A stretch of DNA of 64,000 nt from Candidatus Sulfotelmatobacter kueseliae (lineage in GTDB: Bacteria > Acidobacteriota > Terriglobia > Terriglobales > Acidobacteriaceae). Each line of letters starts with the position of its first letter. Positions within the stretch are counted from its first letter, which is position 1. Of this stretch, positions 44,427 to 53,249 are shown piece after piece. The notes beneath the pieces are model-generated. The model did no database searches. It saw only the letters and a list, made by a program, of their open reading frames with translations, and was not told the DNA's origin. Where the stretch lies: assembly GCA_900290255.1 (NCBI GenBank), contig OMOD01000141.1:29891-93890 (forward strand). The letters run 5' to 3'. The position numbers and the translations under genes were made by a program.

Positions 44427-44876
44427 CTACGCCCACGTCCGCAGCCCGATGATGCCCCAGTAGGCGAGATAAGCAGCGGCGATGAGCAACGCCACCGTCA
44501 CGATCAGCGAAAACCTTCTCACGCCTCGGCGAACTATCTCCGCCGGCGCTCGCCACAGGGAAACGGCGCTCGCCACCGCGGCGACGGCGTAGGTAACGGT
44601 CAACAAGAACAAAGCTGCGGACCACACTGTCAGGTTTCCCAGCTGTACGATCATGTCGTCATTAATCAGTATGTAGACACCCATGAAGGCAACCAGGCTA
44701 AGCACAGCCAGGAGTGGCCAGGCGCGTATTCCTCGCTCCGCTGGGCGCCTGCGCCGTTTCCAGAGCCCGCCCACTAGCCAGAACGGTGCGTACACCACGA
44801 CGGAGACCATGCAGAGACCCACGTAAGCTACAGTCAATATCTCTCCGATCGCGAACCAGCCCGGTATCTTTCTCAT
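44427..44876 (-). CDS. Four-helix membrane protein, likely detached C-terminal domain of the serine hydrolase
   Basis: A 149-residue protein (or 160 with the ATG at 44909) with four hydrophobic segments: TVAYVGLCMVSVVVYAPFWL, PLLAVLSLVAFMGVYILI, FLLTVTYAVAAVASAVSLW and SLIVTVALLIAAAYLAYWG. It begins next to the end of the serine hydrolase gene in a +1 shifted frame. Similar secreted serine hydrolases commonly carry such a membrane tail fused on, so this may be the same ancestral gene cut by a frameshift. A free-standing membrane partner translated by coupling is the alternative. Confidence 0.6.
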   Translation of the reverse strand: MRKIPGWFAIGEILTVAYVGLCMVSVVVYAPFWLVGGLWKRRRRPAERGIRAWPLLAVLSLVAFMGVYILINDDMIVQLGNLTVWSAALFLLTVTYAVAAVASAVSLWRAPAEIVRRGVRRFSLIVTVALLIAAAYLAYWGIIGLRTWA

Positions 44877-44889
44877 GGCGACGCCTACA

Positions 44890-46317
44890 TCAATAAGCCG
44901 TCGCTTCATTCGGCGTCAGCAACACCAAAGTGGGGACCGGGTCCGGAAATTCATCCTTCTTCACGTGCCGGAACTGCGTGCCCATGACCGGAACAAAAGT
45001 GTCGTTCCACATTCCCACACCCGGGGCGCTGAAGATAAGCTTGCCGTCCTTGAACCGAATCCAGCCCATCCCGCCCAGGCGAAACAGGAAGTGCATGACT
45101 TCCCCTCGCGGCGTGTCTAACTCATACCAACCAGCATATTCGGCAGATTGGGGCGGCAACGACGCCACGGGAGGCAATGTTGGCCTTTGCAGGTTGCGTG
45201 TTATGTAGTCACGGATTGCCTGGCCACTCCTGTCATACGCATCTCCATTGCCGCTGTTGAGACTGAAAAAGTAGCCCACGCCATAGTCAGGCAGGTACTC
45301 CAATTCACTGCTCCCACCTATGACACTGCCGACGTGACCGTGATAGACGAAACCGTCCTCGACGGTCCAGTAATTACCCAGGCCGTATCCGTACTTCATC
45401 CCATCTTTCGCCGCCCACGTGGTCGCCGGGATTTCCATCCGATCAATCTCGGTCACAGAAAAAAGCTGTTTTCCGTTCACTGCACCGCGATTGAGATAGA
45501 ACTGCAAATACGCCGCCATGTCTTTCGCGGAAGCATTTATCGCCCCCGCTGGGCGGCAAATAATGTTCCAGTACGGATAAGGCGTCTTGCCATCATCGTG
45601 GTAAAGAGTTGTGATCGCCGTATCGGCGGGTTTGAAGTAGGTTGCGCTCTTCATCCCGATGGGACGGAACAGATTCTGCTCCACAAAATCTTCAAACCGT
45701 TGGCATGTAATCTTCTCCACGATGTAGGCTGCGACTGTAGGTCCGGAACTGCAATACCAGAATCGCGTGCCGGGTCGCCAGCTGGAAATCCGCGAATGGT
45801 GGTCGTAGTCCAACGCCTCGCGCAACCCCATCGTGCCCGGCCAATCCTTGGCAACCTCGCGAAAGTGCATGTCGTCCCATCCCGTGGTGTGTTCTAGTAG
45901 ATGGACGACCCGCACCGGATCCGTCGCCTCCCATGGGTTCTCAAACCACACCTCGGGAGCTAATTTGTGTACGGGGTCCTCCAGCGAAAGCTTGCCCTGA
46001 TCAACCAGCATCAGAATAGACAGTGACGCGAATGCTTTCGACACTGACCCAATGCGGAAGAGCGTGTCCGCCGTGGCCGCGCGGCCGCTGGCCACATCCG
46101 CCTTGCCCAGCCCTGCAATCCACTCCGGCCCGTCACGATGAACGATGGCTACCGACACTCCCGGCGTATGCGTGTCCTTGAGTATCTTTTCCAGTTGCTG
46201 CTGTAGTTCGGCGATTGACTGGGCCGGCTTTAGCTTTTCTTCTTGTTTATCTGCTGCGACGCAAATTGGAGTGAGTACAGAGATGAGAGCGAGAACCACG
46301 GGGATCAACCATTTCAC
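44890..46317 (-). CDS. Secreted beta-lactamase-family serine hydrolase (class C/PBP4*-like)
   Basis: A 475-residue protein with an N-terminal signal (residues 3-22, VVLALISVLTPICVAA). The serine-hydrolase motifs are FRIGSVSKAF (SxxK, Ser nucleophile), the Tyr motif YCSSG, and GHVGS (HxG third motif). A C-terminal beta-rich lipocalin-like part follows (YAGWYELDTPRGE, MGWIRFKDGKL). It would hydrolyse a peptide or ester at the cell surface. GTG start with GGAGGATT upstream. The gene ends abruptly and the adjacent frame holds a four-helix membrane segment that may be the lost tail. Confidence 0.8.
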   Translation of the reverse strand: MKWLIPVVLALISVLTPICVAADKQEEKLKPAQSIAELQQQLEKILKDTHTPGVSVAIVHRDGPEWIAGLGKADVASGRAATADTLFRIGSVSKAFASLSILMLVDQGKLSLEDPVHKLAPEVWFENPWEATDPVRVVHLLEHTTGWDDMHFREVAKDWPGTMGLREALDYDHHSRISSWRPGTRFWYCSSGPTVAAYIVEKITCQRFEDFVEQNLFRPIGMKSATYFKPADTAITTLYHDDGKTPYPYWNIICRPAGAINASAKDMAAYLQFYLNRGAVNGKQLFSVTEIDRMEIPATTWAAKDGMKYGYGLGNYWTVEDGFVYHGHVGSVIGGSSELEYLPDYGVGYFFSLNSGNGDAYDRSGQAIRDYITRNLQRPTLPPVASLPPQSAEYAGWYELDTPRGEVMHFLFRLGGMGWIRFKDGKLIFSAPGVGMWNDTFVPVMGTQFRHVKKDEFPDPVPTLVLLTPNEATAY

Positions 46318-46404
46318 GGGTGCAATCCTCCGGGTGAGATCGGGACGATCCCAGCGGATGATCTTACGCCTGGAAGGCCAAGTTAGAGGACTGAATCTGG
46401 AGGA

Positions 46405-47115
46405 CTAAATCTGGTAGTCAATATCTTCCATGATCTGCTGCAGCGACGCAGGCATCGGCTCGTTCTTCGCTTCCGGTCCTTCCAGTTGCTGCACGCGATC
46501 GCGCAGTTTGTTGACTTCGGTCGCTACCGCCGCCAGCGCCTCCGACAACGGATCAGCAATCTGCTTGGGATCGGTAATCACCACCCGCTTTCCTTCGCGC
46601 AGGATAATGTGCCCCGGCACCCCGACCACCGTGGAATTGTCGGGCACGTTACGCAGCACGACCGAACCCGCGCCGATGCGGCAGTTCTTGCCCACCGTGA
46701 TATTACCCAAAATCTTTGCTCCGCCGCCCACCACCACATTGTCTTCGATCGTCGGATGCCGTTTGCCGTGCTCCTTGCCCGTGCCTCCCAAGGTCACGCC
46801 CTGGAACAGGGTCACGTCATCGCCCACAATCGCCGTCTCCCCGATCACCACTCCCATGCCGTGATCGATGAACAACCGCCGGCCGATTTTCGCCCCGGGA
46901 TGAATCTCGATTCCCGTCAGCAGGCGTGCCACCTGCGACAGCCAGCGCCCCAGCAAGAAGAGGCCATGATTCCAAAACCAGTGATTGACGCGGTAGAACC
47001 ACACCGCATGCAGGCCGGAATAGCAGAGAAACACTTCCAGGCGCGATTTGGCCGCGGGATCACGTTCCATCACCGTGCCTATGTCTTCGCGAATTAGCGA
47101 GAGCAAGTGCGGCAT
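46405..47115 (-). CDS. cysE: Serine O-acetyltransferase
   Basis: A 236-residue acetyltransferase converting serine and acetyl-CoA to O-acetylserine. N-terminal helical domain [15 protein letters not shown], the SATase region [17 protein letters not shown] with the catalytic His, then the left-handed hexapeptide-repeat beta-helix ([47 protein letters not shown]) are visible. The C-terminal tail ends in Ile, as needed for binding cysteine synthase. It lies 17 bases downstream of cysK on the same strand, forming a compact cysteine operon. Confidence 0.94.
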   Translation of the reverse strand: MPHLLSLIREDIGTVMERDPAAKSRLEVFLCYSGLHAVWFYRVNHWFWNHGLFLLGRWLSQVARLLTGIEIHPGAKIGRRLFIDHGMGVVIGETAIVGDDVTLFQGVTLGGTGKEHGKRHPTIEDNVVVGGGAKILGNITVGKNCRIGAGSVVLRNVPDNSTVVGVPGHIILREGKRVVITDPKQIADPLSEALAAVATEVNKLRDRVQQLEGPEAKNEPMPASLQQIMEDIDYQI

Positions 47116-47132
47116 TTTTGAATGGAGATGAT

Positions 47133-48104
47133 TCAGGCCGGGAGCGCCGCCGTCGGAATCTGCAGCGCTTTATCCCGCAACTCCTGAAACAGAATACTGC
47201 TGAGATAACGTTCCCCAAAAGACGGCAGAATGACAACGATCAGCTTGCCTGCATTCTCCGGTCGCCGCGCAACCTTGAGCGCCGCAACCACCGCTGCGCC
47301 GGAAGAAATTCCAACCAGCAGGCCTTCTTCGAGCGGCAGTCGCCGCGCCATCGCGATGGCTTCGTCGTTCGTGACCGTGATGACCTCATCCATGTAGTCG
47401 GTGCGCAGGATGCTGGGCACAAAACCGGCCCCGATGCCTTGAATCTTGTGCGGCGAGGGCTTGCCGCCCGACAGGACCGGGCTGTCGGCCGGTTCCACGG
47501 CTACGGCTTTGAACGATGGTTTCTTCGGCTTGATGTACTGGCAGACGCCGGTGAGCGTTCCGCCCGTGCCCACGCCCGAAATCAAAATGTCGGCGCGCCC
47601 ATCGGTGTCGTTCCAAATCTCCGGACCGGTGGTTTCGAAGTGAATCTTAGGATTGGCTGGGTTATCGAATTGTTGCAGCATGTAGCCATTGGGCGTCGTG
47701 GCCAGAATCTCCTTGGCCTTGAGAATCGCCCCGGGCATTCCTCTCGGGCCGGGCGTGAGAACAATCTCCGCCCCGAAGGCCAGCAGCAGCACGCGTCGCT
47801 CCAGACTCATCGTCTCGGGCATCGTCAGGATCAACTTGTAGCCCTTCACCGCAGCGACAAAAGCCAGCCCAATCCCAGTGTTGCCGCTCGTCGGCTCGAT
47901 GAGCACGGTCCTTCCCGGCTGGATCCTTCCCTCGCGCTCGGCCTCAAGGATCATACTCACGCCGATGCGATCCTTCACGCTGGCCAGCGGATTCTGGCTC
48001 TCCAGTTTCGCCGCCACTTCCGCGACGCAACCTGCCGTAACCTTATTCAGCCGCACCAGCGGCGTATTCCCAATAAGCTCCGTGACGTCTTTCGCGATTT
48101 TCAT
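47133..48104 (-). CDS. cysK: Cysteine synthase A (O-acetylserine sulfhydrylase)
   Basis: A 323-residue PLP fold-type II enzyme making cysteine from O-acetylserine and sulfide. PLP Lys44 is in NPLASVKDR, the substrate loop is [10 protein letters not shown], the phosphate loop is [11 protein letters not shown], and the C-terminal part has GISSGAAV. Length is typical. It is first in a cysK-cysE pair; the physical pairing suggests formation of the cysteine synthase complex. Confidence 0.94.
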   Translation of the reverse strand: MKIAKDVTELIGNTPLVRLNKVTAGCVAEVAAKLESQNPLASVKDRIGVSMILEAEREGRIQPGRTVLIEPTSGNTGIGLAFVAAVKGYKLILTMPETMSLERRVLLLAFGAEIVLTPGPRGMPGAILKAKEILATTPNGYMLQQFDNPANPKIHFETTGPEIWNDTDGRADILISGVGTGGTLTGVCQYIKPKKPSFKAVAVEPADSPVLSGGKPSPHKIQGIGAGFVPSILRTDYMDEVITVTNDEAIAMARRLPLEEGLLVGISSGAAVVAALKVARRPENAGKLIVVILPSFGERYLSSILFQELRDKALQIPTAALPA

Positions 48105-48460
48105 GCCACAGGTCTCCTACCCCAGCGGTTTGTACTCAGCTTGGGAAACAGCGTGTCTACAGGCTAGCATCCGCGGCTGATTCTTGGGAATTGCTTCGAC
48201 ACTCACCATCTACACAATACATCCGTCAATTGTTTAGCAACTTAGAACATAAACAAGCGAATTTTCGATCCGAACAATTACCACTTGTTTTCGGACTATC
48301 AAAAATGTTAGTGTTCGCGAATTATTGAGAGAACTTGGGGATGGGCACCGTTCGAGTTGGTCACATTGGCGCCTCGCCAGTTTCCCACACGGCTCCGAGA
48401 AGTCGTGTACGACCTAGACTCCCCGCGTGACTGCGGGTTCTCTTCCAGGAGGGCTGCACA
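48105..48460. other. Divergent intergenic region, AT-richer than surroundings
   Basis: About 355 bases separate cysK from the divergent TonB receptor gene. The section 48200-48320 is clearly AT-rich relative to neighbours and contains the imperfect mirrored words AAACAAG and CTTGTTT, but no confident promoter pair, RNA or riboswitch was recognised. A ribosome site CAGGAGGG precedes 48461. Confidence 0.4.
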
Positions 48461-51400
48461 ATGCAAGTCCGTTACGAAGTGCGTTTATTCTTGGCAACGC
48501 TGGTTGCGTTGTTGATCGTCTCTATGGTGGTTGCTCTGCCCGCTTTGGGCCAGTCTACCAACGCCGGAACCATCGTCGGCACTATCATCGACCCCTCGGG
48601 CGCCATCGTTCAAGGCGCGAAGGTCACAATCACCGACACCGCTACCGGTGTCACGCGCACCACGAACACCAATGACGCCGGGCACTACGTTTTCGTCAAC
48701 GTTACTCCGGGAAAGTACACCCTCGTGGTTAGCAAACAAGGGTTCTCGAACATGACGACTTCCCTGGAGGTACAGGTCGGATCCAGCACTACTGCCGACC
48801 TGTCGCTTCGGATCGGTGGCGCGAGCGTGACGGTGGAAGTGCAAGCTGCGGCCAACCAACTGCAGACGCTGAATTCCACGATTGGCAATACAGTCACCTC
48901 CAGCGCCTTGGAGAACTTGCCGACCCTTGGCCGCGATACCAGTTCGTTCGTCACCTTGCAGCCTGGCGTCAGTCCTGACGGCAGCGCTGCCGGCACGGTG
49001 GTGGACCAAACCGCTTTCATGCTCGACGGCGGCAGCAACAGCAACGACATGGACGGCAGTTCGGGCGTCTACAACCCGAATTTTGGCGACGATCCCGCCG
49101 GCGGGTTGTTCTCCAACAAAAATAATCAGATCAGCGGAATAAACCTCGGCATCAACGGAGGCCAGCCCTCGGGCGTAATGCCCACTCCGGTCGACAGCGT
49201 GGAAGAGTTCAAAGTGGCGACCACGAACCAGACTGCCGACGTCAACAATTCGTCAGGTATGCAGGTGTCGATCGTCACCAAACGCGGCACCAGTGCCTGG
49301 CATGGCACGGTTTACGAGTATTACTTGGACAACAACTTCTCGGCCAACACCTGGGAGAATAATCAATCAACGCCAATAACGCCGGTACCGGACTGGCATA
49401 GAAACTGGTTCGGAGTGGCGGTTGGCGGCCCCATCATTCCCAAAGAGATTCTTGGCGGCAAGACCTACTTCTTTTTCAATTACCAGGGCGCGCGGTGGCC
49501 CAACTCGGAGACCGTCACCAAACTCGTCCCCAGTGCTGACATGCGCACCGGGATCCTGCACGATCCCGCCAACCCTACGACAACTTCTTACAACCTGAAC
49601 ATCCTCGATCCACGGACAGTTGGGGGCACGCCCATTGGGATGAATACTTACGTGCAGCAGTTGTGGAGCAAATATATGCCGCTCCCGACTCCGGGGGCAG
49701 GTTGCAGTTCGCTCACGAACGACGGTTTCTGCGACGGGGTCAACACACTCGCCTTCCGGGCGAACATGGCGATTCCGCAGAACGACAACTTCGCGGTGGT
49801 GCGCCTCGACCACGACTTTGGACAGAAGTGGCACTTCATGTCCAGCTACCGCTATTACCATCTCACCCGCGCCACCGATGATCAGATTGATATCGGAGGA
49901 TTTTTCTCCGGCGATAAGTTGGGCACTCCAGCTTCCCTCACCAACCGCCCGCAAGTGCCCTGGTATCTTGTCTTGGGGTTGACTACGAATGTCACCCCGC
50001 AAATCACCAACGACGTCCACTACAGCTTCCTGCGCAACTGGTGGCAATGGGGATCGCACGGCGACCCGGCCCAGTTTTCAAATCTGGGCGCGGCTCTGGA
50101 GCCGTTTGGCGAGCAGCGGGATGACGTGGCCGCTCCCTACAACGTCAACACCCAGCAGACACGAACACGGTTCTGGAATGGCAGGGACAATTTTCTGCGC
50201 GACGACGTTTCCTGGCTGAAACATAACCACCTCCTGCAGTTTGGCGGGCAGTACCAGCATAACTGGAACTATCACCAGCGCACGGACAACGGTGGTGGCA
50301 TCAATTACTACCCTGTCTACCAGCTCGGGGATACTCTTGGCTCCGGCAACGTCGACATGACGTGCGGCGGAACCTGCTTAAACTCCCTTTTTAGCACCCC
50401 CCCGCTTTCCCGCGAGGCGGCCGCAGTCCTGGGTATCGTGACCGACACGCAGCAGGCGTATACCCGCTCCGGTTCGAACTTGACCCTGAATGCTCCGCTC
50501 GTGCCGGCATTCGATAAAGTCACCATTCCCTACTACAACCTGTACTTCAATGACACCTGGCATATGAAACCGTCCATCACCCTAACGTACGGTTTGGGGT
50601 GGGCGCTGGAGATGCCACCAAAGGAGCAAACTGGCAAGCAGGTCATGTTTGTGGGTCCAAGCGGCCAGGAGTTGGATACTCAGACGTACCTGGCACAACG
50701 CAAGGCAGCAGCGCTCGCAGGGCAGGTTTACAACCCGCAAATCGGTTTTGCCCTGATTGGCAACGTCACCCCCCGCCCGAATTACGAGTACGACCCGCTC
50801 TATCACGCGTTCAGCCCGCGCATTGCCGTAGCCTGGAACCCAGACCTGGGTGAGAAACTCGGCGGAAAGAACACAGTCTTTCGTGGCGGCTATGGGCGAA
50901 TCTATGGGCGCTTGAACGGCGTGGGCCTGGTGCTGGGCCCACTGCTCAGTCCCGGCCTGATCCAGCCGGTAAGTTGCAGTTTTGTTTTGAGCACGCCGCC
51001 GCCCGATGGATCGTGTGCCAGCTCTGGACTCACCGCTACAAACGCTTTCCGTATTGGAACGGATGGTACTTCGGCTTACATTCCACCCGCAAGCCAGACG
51101 CTGCCGCAACCATTTGACCCCGGCGTCAACGGGAACTCTCCCGCCGCCACGGCTTCGCCCACAGACCCGAAGTTCCGCCCGAATTCTGCTGACTCGTTTG
51201 ATTTCACGATTCAGCACCAGTTTTCCAGCAAGATCTCTCTGGAGTTGGGCGGCATTAGCCGTTGGATCCACAACGAGCTTCTGTCGGTCAATCTCAACTC
51301 GGTGCCTCACATGATGACCTTGGGGGGGCAGCGATTCGATGCAGCCTATGCCAACATCGAAGCGGCAATGGGTTGTACGACCTCACTGGCTGCCTGCCAG

Positions 51401-52477
51401 GCAGCAACTCCAGCTGCGCTGTCGGGCCTTGCCTCGCAGCCTTTCTTTGAAGCCGCACTCGCGGGAACCGGTTTCTGCACCGGTTTTGCGAACTGCACGC
51501 AAGCGTTGATCAATAATCCCACTGCATTCCCCATGCTGCAAAGCCAAAGCGTCTTCTCACTGTGGTCATTGCTGGACACCGGAGGAACTGCGCCGGGATT
51601 TAACTTCCCCGTCAGCATGATGAACAGTCCATCATCCATTGCACCTGCAGGACAAATCGCGAGCAACGTGGCCATGACGACGAGTCTGGGGAGTGGTAAT
51701 TACAACGCCGCTTTTGCCACGGTGAAGCTCAATGACTGGAATGGCGTCACCCTGCAGAACAATCTCACCTGGAGCAGAGCACTGGGCCTGGGAGGCGTCG
51801 TTCAAGCCACTAGCAGTCAAGCGGCTGTGGACCCGTTCAACTTCAACGTGCAGTACGGCACACAACCATCGGATCGCAAGATCGTAAACACGATGTTCCT
51901 GGTTTACCAGGAGCCGTTCTATAGCGGCCAGCATGGCATCGTGGGGCACCTTCTGGGGGGCTGGACCCCTTCGTTTGTTTTCGCGGCCGGCAGCGGCGCT
52001 TCACTGTTCTGCGCCACCACTTCAGGTTTCCCTGAGGAAGGTTACAGCGGCGCTCAGGACTTTGGCTCCGCCGATGGCATCTACCTCAACACCGACGCGA
52101 ACTGTGTACAGACGGTCAAGAATTCCTCGGCGTCAGTTCACAATGTGGGGAATGGGACTTACAGCATCTTCGCAAACCCAACTGCGGTGTTCAACACGCT
52201 TCGTCCTCTGGTCATGGGGGCTGATACCCGAAGCGGTGGGTACGGGACGTTCCGCGGCCTGCCGTACTGGAATTTGAACTTCGGGATAAAGAAGAATGTC
52301 CGAATCACAGAACGTTTTAATGTTGAGGCCTCCCTCAGCGTCAACAACATTCTGAACCACAACCAACTGCTGGATCCAACTCTCGCCGCCACAAACACGC
52401 CGGCGAGTTTCGGGCAGCTCTCGATCGAGGGGACTACCCCACGAACCATGGAGATGGGAATCCGGGTCAACTTCTGA
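48461..52477 (+). CDS. Oar-like TonB-dependent receptor with carboxypeptidase-regulatory domain
   Basis: A 1338-residue outer-membrane protein. A signal (~8-30, ending PALGQS) precedes the CarboxypepD_reg-like domain (GTIVGTIIDPSGAIVQGAKV, YVFVNVTPGKYTLVV), a plug (ENLPTLGRDTSSF, FMLDGGSNSNDMDG) and a long barrel ending with the aromatic MGIRVNF expected at an outer-membrane C-terminus. It belongs to the same family as the receptor at 23-27 kb but is divergent in sequence. It is probably a surface importer for a large substrate. No glycosidase lies next to it, so the ligand is not suggested by context. CAGGAGGG precedes the ATG. Confidence 0.85.
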   Translation: MQVRYEVRLFLATLVALLIVSMVVALPALGQSTNAGTIVGTIIDPSGAIVQGAKVTITDTATGVTRTTNTNDAGHYVFVNVTPGKYTLVVSKQGFSNMTTSLEVQVGSSTTADLSLRIGGASVTVEVQAAANQLQTLNSTIGNTVTSSALENLPTLGRDTSSFVTLQPGVSPDGSAAGTVVDQTAFMLDGGSNSNDMDGSSGVYNPNFGDDPAGGLFSNKNNQISGINLGINGGQPSGVMPTPVDSVEEFKVATTNQTADVNNSSGMQVSIVTKRGTSAWHGTVYEYYLDNNFSANTWENNQSTPITPVPDWHRNWFGVAVGGPIIPKEILGGKTYFFFNYQGARWPNSETVTKLVPSADMRTGILHDPANPTTTSYNLNILDPRTVGGTPIGMNTYVQQLWSKYMPLPTPGAGCSSLTNDGFCDGVNTLAFRANMAIPQNDNFAVVRLDHDFGQKWHFMSSYRYYHLTRATDDQIDIGGFFSGDKLGTPASLTNRPQVPWYLVLGLTTNVTPQITNDVHYSFLRNWWQWGSHGDPAQFSNLGAALEPFGEQRDDVAAPYNVNTQQTRTRFWNGRDNFLRDDVSWLKHNHLLQFGGQYQHNWNYHQRTDNGGGINYYPVYQLGDTLGSGNVDMTCGGTCLNSLFSTPPLSREAAAVLGIVTDTQQAYTRSGSNLTLNAPLVPAFDKVTIPYYNLYFNDTWHMKPSITLTYGLGWALEMPPKEQTGKQVMFVGPSGQELDTQTYLAQRKAAALAGQVYNPQIGFALIGNVTPRPNYEYDPLYHAFSPRIAVAWNPDLGEKLGGKNTVFRGGYGRIYGRLNGVGLVLGPLLSPGLIQPVSCSFVLSTPPPDGSCASSGLTATNAFRIGTDGTSAYIPPASQTLPQPFDPGVNGNSPAATASPTDPKFRPNSADSFDFTIQHQFSSKISLELGGISRWIHNELLSVNLNSVPHMMTLGGQRFDAAYANIEAAMGCTTSLAACQAATPAALSGLASQPFFEAALAGTGFCTGFANCTQALINNPTAFPMLQSQSVFSLWSLLDTGGTAPGFNFPVSMMNSPSSIAPAGQIASNVAMTTSLGSGNYNAAFATVKLNDWNGVTLQNNLTWSRALGLGGVVQATSSQAAVDPFNFNVQYGTQPSDRKIVNTMFLVYQEPFYSGQHGIVGHLLGGWTPSFVFAAGSGASLFCATTSGFPEEGYSGAQDFGSADGIYLNTDANCVQTVKNSSASVHNVGNGTYSIFANPTAVFNTLRPLVMGADTRSGGYGTFRGLPYWNLNFGIKKNVRITERFNVEASLSVNNILNHNQLLDPTLAATNTPASFGQLSIEGTTPRTMEMGIRVNF

Positions 52478-52500
52478 TTGAGTGGTGGTCCGAGAATTGC

Positions 52501-52527
52501 GGGGCGTCCTTCGGGGCGCCCTTTTTT
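52501..52527 (+). terminator. Rho-independent terminator after the receptor gene
   Basis: GGGCG and CGCCC pair around a TCCTTCGGGG loop and are followed by TTTTTT (52522-52527), 25 bases after the stop codon. Confidence 0.7.
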
Positions 52528-52573
52528 CTGATGCTTCGTTTTCGCGAGGGAGATGGAGATAAGGACGGCAAAA

Positions 52574-53050
52574 CTACCTGCGGTGCGCCAATCCGTAGCT
52601 CACCGCCCCCGCAGATGCTCCGATGTTGGCCATGGAGGCGACCCGTTCCAGCCGGTGATGGCCGGTCTTGTGGAAGAAGTAGCTGAGGCCAATCACGCCT
52701 GCTGTTTCCCCGGCAAAATTCACGGCTAGCCCGGGAGTGGACCGGCCGAACACGCGAACCACCGGATTCAGTTCTCGTCCGCCGCTTTGCAGGTTGGCGC
52801 GCGTCACTGCGAAATCGGCACCGCTCAACGCCGCGGACGCCGCGAACCATGCCCAGTTCTCGCGATCCCAGAACTTGTGCTCGCGGATCTCGCTCTGGGG
52901 TGTGAACTGAACCGGAGGCGCAGGCTCAACCGAGGGCACGGGTGCGTCGGGGAGAGGTCCCTGGGCAAGCAGGTGGCGGGATGGAACGCAGATCACCAGC
53001 AGGAGGGCGATGCTGCAGCCAAACAACTCGAATGATCTGCGGGAAGTCAT
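52574..53050 (-). CDS. Small exported or membrane protein, unknown function
   Basis: A 158-residue protein with a hydrophobic N-terminus (FELFGCSIALLLVICV) followed by a Pro-rich segment (PLPDAPVPSVEPAPPVQF). The rest contains short hydrophobic runs (WAWFAASAALSGADFAV, NFAGETAGVIGLSYFF) and His/Arg residues, suggesting an inner-membrane or envelope protein. No known domain was recognised. It lies between two larger genes with no obvious operon link. Confidence 0.6.
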   Translation of the reverse strand: MTSRRSFELFGCSIALLLVICVPSRHLLAQGPLPDAPVPSVEPAPPVQFTPQSEIREHKFWDRENWAWFAASAALSGADFAVTRANLQSGGRELNPVVRVFGRSTPGLAVNFAGETAGVIGLSYFFHKTGHHRLERVASMANIGASAGAVSYGLAHRR

Positions 53051-53249
53051 AGGCGCTGGCCGAAGCCGGCCGAGCGCCCCTGGAGGCGCAATTAGCCCGC
53101 CAGCTTTCCCACATTAGAACTGAAGCAAGCGGCGCAGAATCAACAACTTAAATCCACGCGCACCCCGGGCACCCAGCGAATCGAACGCAAACTGTGCATT
53201 GTTTTGCAAGTCCGCGGCCAGGCTTTTGCCTTACTTCAGGCGTGACCGG

